Origin: Salinispora oceanensis
GTDB lineage: Bacteria; Actinomycetota; Actinomycetes; Mycobacteriales; Micromonosporaceae
Assembly: GCF_000383575.1 (NCBI RefSeq)
Contig: NZ_KB911579.1
Span: 4,070,617-4,134,616 of the forward strand
Reading direction: 5' to 3'
Length of the DNA stretch: 64,000 bases
How positions within the stretch are numbered: the first letter of the stretch is position 1; every line of letters begins with the position of its first letter. A program made the position numbers and the translations under genes. The notes under the pieces were generated by a model, which was not told the origin of the DNA, made no database searches, and worked only from the letters and a program-made list of their open reading frames with translations. Shown here in pieces: positions 58,880 to 64,000 of the stretch.

Positions 58880-58923
58880 CGAGGCGTCTCCCATGCAGTC
58901 ACGACCGCACGGGAGGCGCCTCG
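58880..58923 (+). promoter_or_regulatory. 13-pair hairpin enclosing the start of the next gene
   Basis: Arms 58880-58892 and 58911-58923 pair over 13 positions (one G-T), loop of 18 bases whose first three are the ATG 58893 of the rRNA methyltransferase. It begins 17 bases after the rplT stop. It may attenuate the operon or limit translation of the methyltransferase. No T-run follows. Confidence 0.6.
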
Positions 58924-59873
58924 ACGCCGTCTCCGGACCACTCACCCCCCGCACCCCCCGGATCGTGGCGGCCCGTCGACTGCACCGCCGCCGGGACCGC
59001 GAGGCCACCGGTCGGTTCCTGGCCGAGGGTCCACAGGCGGTCCGCGAGGCCCTGGCACGCCCCGGCACGGTCCTGGAGCTTTTCGGCACACCGGCCGCCC
59101 TGGACCGGTACCGGGAGCTGGCCGCCCAGGCCGCCGCCGCGGACCTCCCCGTCTCCGAGGTAACCGATGCGGCGCTCGCCGGGCTCGCCGAGACGGTCGC
59201 TCCCCAGGGCCTGATCGCCGTCTGCCAACATCTCGACCTACCGCTGGCCACCGCTCTCGCGCGAGCGCCGCGGCTGGTCACCGTCCTCGCCGACATCCGC
59301 GATCCGGGCAACGCCGGCACGGTCCTGCGTACCGCCGACGCGGCCGGAGCCCAGACGGTGGTCTTCGCCGGTACGGCGGTCGACCCCTACAACGGCAAGG
59401 TGGTGCGGGCGTCGGCGGGCAGCCTGTTCCACGTGGACGTGGTGCGGGCGCCCGATCCGCTGCAGGTGATCGCCGACCTGCGGGCCGCCGGGCTCGGCGT
59501 GTTGGCCACCACCGGATACGGCGCGGACGACCTGGACGACCTGGCTGATGCCGGCCGGTTGGCCGCCCCCACCGCCTGGGTCTTCGGCTCCGAGGCGCAC
59601 GGCTTGCCCACCGATCTGACGGCGGCTGCCGAGGCCCGGGTCCGGGTACCACTGCACGGGCGGGCGGAGAGCCTTAACCTGGCTGCCGCGGCGGCGGTGT
59701 GCCTGTACGCTTCAGCGAGAGCGCAGCGCCGGCCGTCGTCCCCGCGCCCGGTTGAGGCCAGCACCGCGGTGGAGACCACACCTACGGTCGAGGAAGTAGC
59801 AGCGGTCGAGGAAGTAGCCGCTGTTGAGGCCGGCACCGCGAGCGAGACAGCAAAGGAGAGCGGCCGCCCGTGA
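58893..59873 (+). CDS. TrmH/SpoU-family rRNA 2'-O-methyltransferase
   Basis: Protein of 326 residues. The N-terminal substrate-binding domain (about 15-110, with LTPRTPRIVAARRLHRRR and FLAEGPQAVREAL) is followed by the SPOUT methyltransferase domain. Motif 1 is LADIRDPGNAGTVLRTADAAG, motif 2 GSEAHGLP, and motif 3 VPLHGRAESLNLAAAAAV, forming the trefoil-knot SAM site. The tail from about 285 is low-complexity with a VEEVAA repeat. It methylates a ribose 2'-OH in rRNA (or tRNA); the target nucleotide is not inferable. ATG 58893 lies in a hairpin loop; a longer reading overlaps rplT and is rejected. Confidence 0.93.
   Translation: MQSRPHGRRLDAVSGPLTPRTPRIVAARRLHRRRDREATGRFLAEGPQAVREALARPGTVLELFGTPAALDRYRELAAQAAAADLPVSEVTDAALAGLAETVAPQGLIAVCQHLDLPLATALARAPRLVTVLADIRDPGNAGTVLRTADAAGAQTVVFAGTAVDPYNGKVVRASAGSLFHVDVVRAPDPLQVIADLRAAGLGVLATTGYGADDLDDLADAGRLAAPTAWVFGSEAHGLPTDLTAAAEARVRVPLHGRAESLNLAAAAAVCLYASARAQRRPSSPRPVEASTAVETTPTVEEVAAVEEVAAVEAGTASETAKESGRP
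59787..59822. repeat. 18-base tandem repeat in methyltransferase tail
   Basis: Two nearly identical 18-base units, 59787-59804 and 59805-59822 (GTCGAGGAAGTAGCAGCG and a copy with two changes), encode VEEVAA twice in the acidic C-terminal tail. Confidence 0.85.
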
Positions 59874-59898
59874 ACGTGCAACGGCGTTCGTTTAGCCA

Positions 59899-59918
59899 GC
59901 CCGCCGGTGCCGGCGGGC
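59899..59918 (+). terminator. hairpin between rRNA methyltransferase and pheS
   Basis: Arms 59899-59906 and 59911-59918 (GCCCGCCG and complement), loop GTGC, 26 bases after the methyltransferase stop. No T-run follows, so strength is uncertain. Confidence 0.45.
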
Positions 59919-59981
59919 GGCGGCTCTGACCCGCTCTCCGCACGACTCCCACCGGCGGGCTGCGGCACAGCCGCGCGTCCG

Positions 59982-59987
59982 TAGACT
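59982..59987 (+). promoter_or_regulatory. candidate -10 element for pheST
   Basis: TAGACT about 53 bases before the pheS ATG; no clear -35. The short leader shows no T-box and no Phe-rich leader peptide. Confidence 0.35.
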
Positions 59988-60039
59988 CGCTTCGCCGCCT
60001 GACAAGGCCGGCGCCGCCGTGAGGGAGTGCCTGTACGCC

Positions 60040-61107
60040 ATGTCCTACCGCAACGACCCGTACGACCCGAAGCAGGTCGCCCTGCTCGACCCGGCCGCAC
60101 TGGCCGAGGCTGTCGCCACTGCCGAGGCGGCGTTCGCCGCCGCCGCCAATCCGGAAGAGCTGACCGCGCTGCGCCCGGCCCACCTCGGGGACCGGGCCCC
60201 GGCGTCGCTGGCCCGACGTGAGATCGGCGCGTTGCCGCCGGCCGCCAAGGCCGATGCCGGCAAGCGGGTCAACGAGGCCCGCCGGTCGATCGAGAGCGCC
60301 TACGCCGCGCGCGCGCAGGTCCTGGAGCGGGAGCAGGCCGAGCGGATGCTGGTCGAGGAGCGGGTGGATGTCACCCTGCCCTCCGACCGGCGTCCGGCCG
60401 GGGCCCGCCACCCGGTCAGTAGTTTGATGGAGCAGATCACCGACTTCTTCGTCGGAATGGGCTATGAGGTGGCCGAGGGCCCCGAGGTCGAGTTGGAGTG
60501 GACCAACTTCGACGCGCTCAACATCCTGCCGGACCACCCGGCGCGGGGGTTGATGGACACCTTCCACGTCGCGCCGGAGCACTCCGGCATGGTGCTGCGG
60601 ACCCACACCTCGCCGGTGCAGGCGCGGACGATGCTGACCCGCACGCCGCCGATCCACGTGATCTGCCCGGGCCGGGTCTACCGGACCGACGAGTTGGACG
60701 CCACCCACGCGCCGGTCTTCCACCAGGTCGAGGGCTTGGTGGTGGACCGTGGCATCACGATGGCGCACCTGCGCGGCACGCTGGACCACTTTGCTCGGGC
60801 GATGTTCGGGCCCCAGGCGCGAACCCGTTTCCGGCCGCACTATTTCCCCTTCACCGAGCCGTCGGCGGAGTTCGACGTGTGGTTCCCGGAGCACCGCAAG
60901 GGTGCGCAGTGGGTTGAGTGGGGTGGCTGCGGCATGGTGAACCCGCGGGTCTTGCGGGCCTGCGGCATCGACCCGGAGGTCTACTCCGGATTCGCCTTCG
61001 GCATGGGCATCGACCGTACGGTCATGTTCCGGCACGGCGTCGGCGACATGCGGGACCTGGTGGAGGGGGACGTCCGGTTCGCCCGGGCGTTCGGGTACGG
61101 CGCGTAG
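60040..61107 (+). CDS. pheS: phenylalanyl-tRNA synthetase alpha subunit
   Basis: Catalytic subunit of the tetrameric class IIc synthetase. The 355 residues comprise an N-terminal coiled-coil arm (about 20-105) that contacts tRNA and the catalytic domain with motif 2 (GRVYRTDELDATHAPVFHQVEG) and motif 3 (GFAFGMGIDRTVM). ATG 60040 has AGGGAG upstream (60022-60027); GTG 60019 would add seven residues. The adjacent pheT completes the enzyme. Confidence 0.98.
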   Translation: MSYRNDPYDPKQVALLDPAALAEAVATAEAAFAAAANPEELTALRPAHLGDRAPASLARREIGALPPAAKADAGKRVNEARRSIESAYAARAQVLEREQAERMLVEERVDVTLPSDRRPAGARHPVSSLMEQITDFFVGMGYEVAEGPEVELEWTNFDALNILPDHPARGLMDTFHVAPEHSGMVLRTHTSPVQARTMLTRTPPIHVICPGRVYRTDELDATHAPVFHQVEGLVVDRGITMAHLRGTLDHFARAMFGPQARTRFRPHYFPFTEPSAEFDVWFPEHRKGAQWVEWGGCGMVNPRVLRACGIDPEVYSGFAFGMGIDRTVMFRHGVGDMRDLVEGDVRFARAFGYGA

Positions 61108-61143
61108 GCGCGGGCACGAGTTACGGAGACGGTGATCTGAGTC

Positions 61144-63729
61144 ATGCGAGTTTCTGTCAGTTGGCTGCGTGAGTACGTTGACCTGCCGGCGCACCTGACC
61201 CCGGCCGACCTTGAGCAGTCCCTGGTCGGCCTCGGTCTCGAGGTGGAGTCCGTCGTGGACCTGGCCGATACGGTCACCGGGCCGCTGGTCGTCGGCGAGG
61301 TGCGGGAGATTGAGGAGCTGACCGGCTTCAAGAAGCCGATTCGCTTCTGTCGGGTGGACGTGGGGGACGCCAACGGCACCGGCGAGTTGCAGGAGATCGT
61401 CTGCGGGGCGCGCAACTTCGCGGTGGGCGACCGGGTGGTGGTGATCCTCCCCGGCGGGGTGCTGCCCGGCGACTTCGCGATCGGGGCACGCCGGACGTAC
61501 GGGCGTAACTCCAAGGGCATGATCTGCTCCGCGAAGGAGCTGGGCCTGGGCGACGACCACGCCGGCATCATCGTGCTGCCCGGAGCCAGCCCCGCCAAGC
61601 CGGGTGATGACGCCCGCCCCGTGGTGGGCCTTGACGACGTGGTGGTCGAGGTGGAGCTGACCCCGGACCGGGGTTACCAGATGTCGGTGCGGGGGATCGC
61701 CCGGGAGCTGTCGCACGCGTTCGGGGTGCCGTTTCGGGACCCGGGCCTCGCGTCCGCCCCGGCGGGCACCGAAGCGCCCGCGTACCCGGTGGAGGTGCGG
61801 GATCCGGTCGGCTGTGACCGGTTCGCGGCGCGGATGGTCCGTGGTGTCAACCCGGCCGCGCCGTCGCCGGCCTGGATGGTCCAGCGGCTCACCACCGCCG
61901 GTATCCGCAGCCTCTCGCTGCCGGTCGACATCACCAACTATGTGATGCTCGAGCTGGGCCAGCCGATGCACGCCTTCGACGCCGACCGGATCACCGGCTC
62001 GCTGGTGGTCCGCCGGGCGGTGGCGGGGGAGCGGTTGACCACCCTGGACGGGGTGGCGCGCACGCTGGTCGCCGAGGACATGGTGATCTGTGACGCCGGG
62101 CTGTCGAACCCGGACCCGGCGGCTGGCGCGGACGCCGGTGTCCCGATCTCGCTCGCCGCCGTGATGGGTGGGGAGAGCAGCGAGGTGGTCGCGGAGACCA
62201 ACAACGTGTTGTTCGAGGCCGCGCACTGGGATCCGGTGCTGGTGGGGCGCACGGCCCGCCGGCACCGGCTGTTCAGCGCGGCGGCCAAGCGGTGGGAGCG
62301 GGGTGTTGACCCGGCCCTGCCGTTGGTCGCCGTCGAGCGGGCGGTGCGGCTGCTGGTGGAGCATGGCGGCGGCGCGGCCGGTGCGGAGATCCTCGATATC
62401 GATCATGTGTCGGCACCGGCCCCGGTGGTCCTGCCGGCGGATCTGCCAGCCCGACGGGTCGGGGTGGCCTATCCACCGGAGCGGGTGGCTGCCCTGCTCA
62501 CCGAGGTTGGCTGCACGGTCGTGGCCGGCCCGGATCGACTCGCCGCGGATCCGGGTGCGGTGGGCGTCGACGCCGGTGGCGCGGTGTCGTTCCTGGTTAC
62601 CCCGCCGACCTGGCGGCCCGACCTGACCGACCCGGCCGACCTGGTCGAGGAGGTGGTTCGCCTCGACGGCTACGACCGGGTGCCGGCGGTGCTGCCGGTG
62701 GCCCCCGCCGGCCGGGGCCTGACCTGGCAGCAGCGGCGCCAGCGGGCGGTGGCCAGGATGCTCGCCGACCAGGGGTACGTGGAGGTGCTCTCCCCGCCGT
62801 TTGTAGCGGTCGAGCTGGCTGACCAGCTGGGCCTGCCGGCCGGTGATGCCCGGCGGCGGGTGGTGCGGCTGGCCAACCCGCTGTCGGAGGAGGAGCCGGC
62901 GCTGCGGACGACGTTGCTCGGCCCGCTGCTCGGGGTGCTCCGGCGGAACCTGGGCCGAGGCCAGCGGGACCTCGCGCTCTACGAGATCGGTACGGTCTTC
63001 CACCCGCGGGCGGCGGCCGGCTCGCCGCCGGCGATGGGGGTGGAGCATCGGCCGTCGGACGCGGAGTTCGCCGCCGCCGACGCGGTGCTGCCGGAGCAGC
63101 CGCGGCACGTCGCCGTGGTGCTCGCCGGTGAGGTCGAGCCGGGTGGCTGGTGGGGCGAGGGACGCCCGGTTGGCTGGGCGGACGCGGTCGCGGCGGCCCG
63201 GTCGGTGCTCGCCGCCGCCGGCATTCCCGAGGACCGGGTGGCCGTGCGAGCCGTGGAGCACGCCCCCTGGCACCCCGGGCGCTGTGCGTCTCTGGTGGTG
63301 GATGGCGTGACCGTCGGGTACGCGGGCGAGCTACATCCGGCGGTGATCGCCGAGCTGGAGCTGCCCCGCCGTACCGCCGCGATGGAGCTGGATCTGGACG
63401 CGGTTCCGGCGGCTCCGGTACGGCAGGCCCCGGTGCTCTCGTCCTTCCCGCCCGCCCTGATCGACGTGGCGTTGGTGGTCGATGTCGATGTGCCGGTGGC
63501 CGAGGTGCAGGGGGCGCTGGTGGCGGGGGCCGGTGCGTTGTTGGAGTCGGTTCGGCTCTTCGACGTGTACGCCGGTGCGCAGCTCGGCGCGGGTCGTCGG
63601 TCGTTGGCGTACAAGCTGACCTTCCGGGCGCCGGATCGGACGCTGACGGTGGAGGAGGCGGTCGCGGCGCGGGACGCGGCGGTTGCCTGTGTCGCGGAGC
63701 GCTTCGGCGCTACTCTCCGCGGCGTGTGA
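61144..63729 (+). CDS. pheT: phenylalanyl-tRNA synthetase beta subunit
   Basis: Large, non-catalytic-core but essential subunit of 861 residues. An N-terminal EMAP/OB-like tRNA-binding domain (about 40-150), B3/B4 editing domain (about 210-390, with IRSLSLPVDITNYVMLELGQPMHAFD), B5 domain, class II-like core with WRPDLTDPADLVEEVVRLDGYD, and a C-terminal anticodon-binding FDX-ACB domain (from about 770, ending SLAYKLTFRAPDRTLT). ATG 61144. A hairpin terminator follows. Confidence 0.98.
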   Translation: MRVSVSWLREYVDLPAHLTPADLEQSLVGLGLEVESVVDLADTVTGPLVVGEVREIEELTGFKKPIRFCRVDVGDANGTGELQEIVCGARNFAVGDRVVVILPGGVLPGDFAIGARRTYGRNSKGMICSAKELGLGDDHAGIIVLPGASPAKPGDDARPVVGLDDVVVEVELTPDRGYQMSVRGIARELSHAFGVPFRDPGLASAPAGTEAPAYPVEVRDPVGCDRFAARMVRGVNPAAPSPAWMVQRLTTAGIRSLSLPVDITNYVMLELGQPMHAFDADRITGSLVVRRAVAGERLTTLDGVARTLVAEDMVICDAGLSNPDPAAGADAGVPISLAAVMGGESSEVVAETNNVLFEAAHWDPVLVGRTARRHRLFSAAAKRWERGVDPALPLVAVERAVRLLVEHGGGAAGAEILDIDHVSAPAPVVLPADLPARRVGVAYPPERVAALLTEVGCTVVAGPDRLAADPGAVGVDAGGAVSFLVTPPTWRPDLTDPADLVEEVVRLDGYDRVPAVLPVAPAGRGLTWQQRRQRAVARMLADQGYVEVLSPPFVAVELADQLGLPAGDARRRVVRLANPLSEEEPALRTTLLGPLLGVLRRNLGRGQRDLALYEIGTVFHPRAAAGSPPAMGVEHRPSDAEFAAADAVLPEQPRHVAVVLAGEVEPGGWWGEGRPVGWADAVAAARSVLAAAGIPEDRVAVRAVEHAPWHPGRCASLVVDGVTVGYAGELHPAVIAELELPRRTAAMELDLDAVPAAPVRQAPVLSSFPPALIDVALVVDVDVPVAEVQGALVAGAGALLESVRLFDVYAGAQLGAGRRSLAYKLTFRAPDRTLTVEEAVAARDAAVACVAERFGATLRGV

Positions 63730-63771
63730 GGGCAGCTCTGGCCTCTTCCCACCGTTTGAGGGTTTTCCGTC

Positions 63772-63808
63772 GAAGGGCCCGCGTCGCGTATCGCGATGCG
63801 GGCCCTTC
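63772..63808 (+). terminator. terminator after pheT
   Basis: Extended hairpin: arms 63772-63788 and 63792-63808 with one G-T pair and loop TAT. The outer part is GAAGGGCCCGC. About 43 bases after the pheT stop; only a weak T-rich tail follows. Confidence 0.75.
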
Positions 63809-63859
63809 CGTCGGTGGCGGCCGGTGATCCAGAACACGACTTCATCGCCATGCAATGCT

Positions 63860-63888
63860 TTGTATGATCATGCAGTCGCTGCTAACCT
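63860..63888 (+). promoter_or_regulatory. argC promoter overlapped by ARG-box-like operator
   Basis: TTGTAT at 63860-63865, a 17-base spacer, TAACCT at 63883-63888. The near-perfect palindrome TGTATGATCATGCA (63861-63874, one mismatch) overlaps the -35 and spacer and resembles ARG boxes bound by the arginine repressor ArgR. A weaker half (CTGCATTG) lies near 63892. The box should repress argC and the arg operon when arginine is plentiful. Confidence 0.65.
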
Positions 63889-63915
63889 TCCCTGCATTGT
63901 CATACGGAGGTAGGT

Positions 63916-64000
63916 ATGGGGATCCGAGTTGCGGTCGCTGGGGCGAGCGGTTACGCCGGGGGTGAACTGCTGCGCCTGATCGCCGGGCATCCGGAGTTCG
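63916..64000 (+). CDS. argC: N-acetyl-gamma-glutamyl-phosphate reductase (partial, cut by window end)
   Basis: Only the first 28 residues are visible: GIRVAVAGASGYAGGELLRL, the N-terminal NADP-binding loop typical of ArgC. NADPH-dependent third step of arginine synthesis. ATG 63916 follows GGAGGTAGG. The open frame continues past the window end, and the upstream ArgR-type operator supports the call. Confidence 0.93.
   Translation, partial: MGIRVAVAGASGYAGGELLRLIAGHPEF

Noticed and set aside
59874..60039. Possible T-box or Phe attenuator before pheS
   Set aside because: No T-box sequence, no anti-terminator pair and no Phe-codon-rich leader ORF.
59782..63273. Open frame of 1163 codons on the minus strand opposite pheS/pheT
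   Set aside because: It is a codon-bias shadow: third-position GC in pheST keeps the antisense frame free of stops. The sequence is His/Arg/Gly-rich without motifs.
1..64000. CRISPR arrays, tRNA/rRNA genes, prophage or intact insertion sequences
   Set aside because: No regularly spaced repeats, no cloverleaf-like sequence with conserved TTCGA loop, and no transposase or integrase motifs were found by reading both strands.

Overview
The window is a high-GC, densely packed actinomycete chromosome segment with mostly housekeeping genes. The organism is most likely a sporulating member of the Micromonosporaceae (Micromonospora or Salinispora type). Supporting signs are a BldD developmental regulator carrying the c-di-GMP signature, the actinobacterial integration host factor mIHF, an ATPase-motif-free PriA, frequent GTG starts, and the conserved actinobacterial gene order alaS-ruvX-mltG-aroE ... 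aroC-aroK-aroB-aroQ-efp-nusB ... pyrR-pyrBC-carAB-pyrD-pyrF-mihF-gmk-rpoZ-coaBC-metK-priA-def-fmt-rsmB-rpe-rib-his-infC-rpmI-rplT-pheST-argC. The genus is an inference from gene content, not from an rRNA or database match.

Layout. 1-6030: two small membrane-linked proteins, alaS, ruvX, mltG and aroE, nearly all overlapping. 6223-18636: an accessory block of eleven genes for a secreted or surface polysaccharide. It encodes a secreted beta-propeller protein, hexapeptide acyltransferase, Wzz-like protein with a dead kinase-like tail, ligase/polymerase, flippase, sulfotransferase, APH-fold kinase, an Alg14/Alg13-type split glycosyltransferase, a GT2 enzyme and a methyltransferase. Together with a Na+/H+ antiporter on the opposite strand it separates aroE from the rest of the shikimate operon. 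20276-24564: aroC, aroK, aroB, aroQ, efp, nusB, ending at a very strong terminator. 24670-25158: bldD on the minus strand. 25414-36235: de novo pyrimidine operon with a PyrR-binding leader that overlaps the ribosome binding site of pyrR, and with a bioA gene inside it. 36413-42093: mihF, a degenerate guanylate kinase, rpoZ, coaBC, metK, priA.

42350-49849: a P-loop kinase/ParB-like fusion, a cytochrome P450, def-fmt-rsmB, a Septum_form-like lipoprotein (minus strand) and rpe. 49851-55426: a response regulator with a GGDDF domain, then an FMN riboswitch and the riboflavin operon ribD-ribE-ribM-ribBA-ribH. 55503-57259: hisE, hisG and a PH-like membrane protein. 57304-58863: infC-rpmI-rplT with a promoter, a leader hairpin and an apparent AUC start for infC. 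58893-63729: an rRNA methyltransferase and pheST. The window ends inside argC, whose promoter overlaps an ARG-box-like palindrome.

Most interesting points: the degenerate guanylate kinase in the canonical gmk locus, the sulfated-polysaccharide island with its pseudokinase, the kinase/ParB fusion, the 21-codon coupling ORF between pyrC and carA, the non-canonical infC and priA starts, and the pyr leader. No rRNA, tRNA, CRISPR array, prophage or intact insertion sequence was seen.
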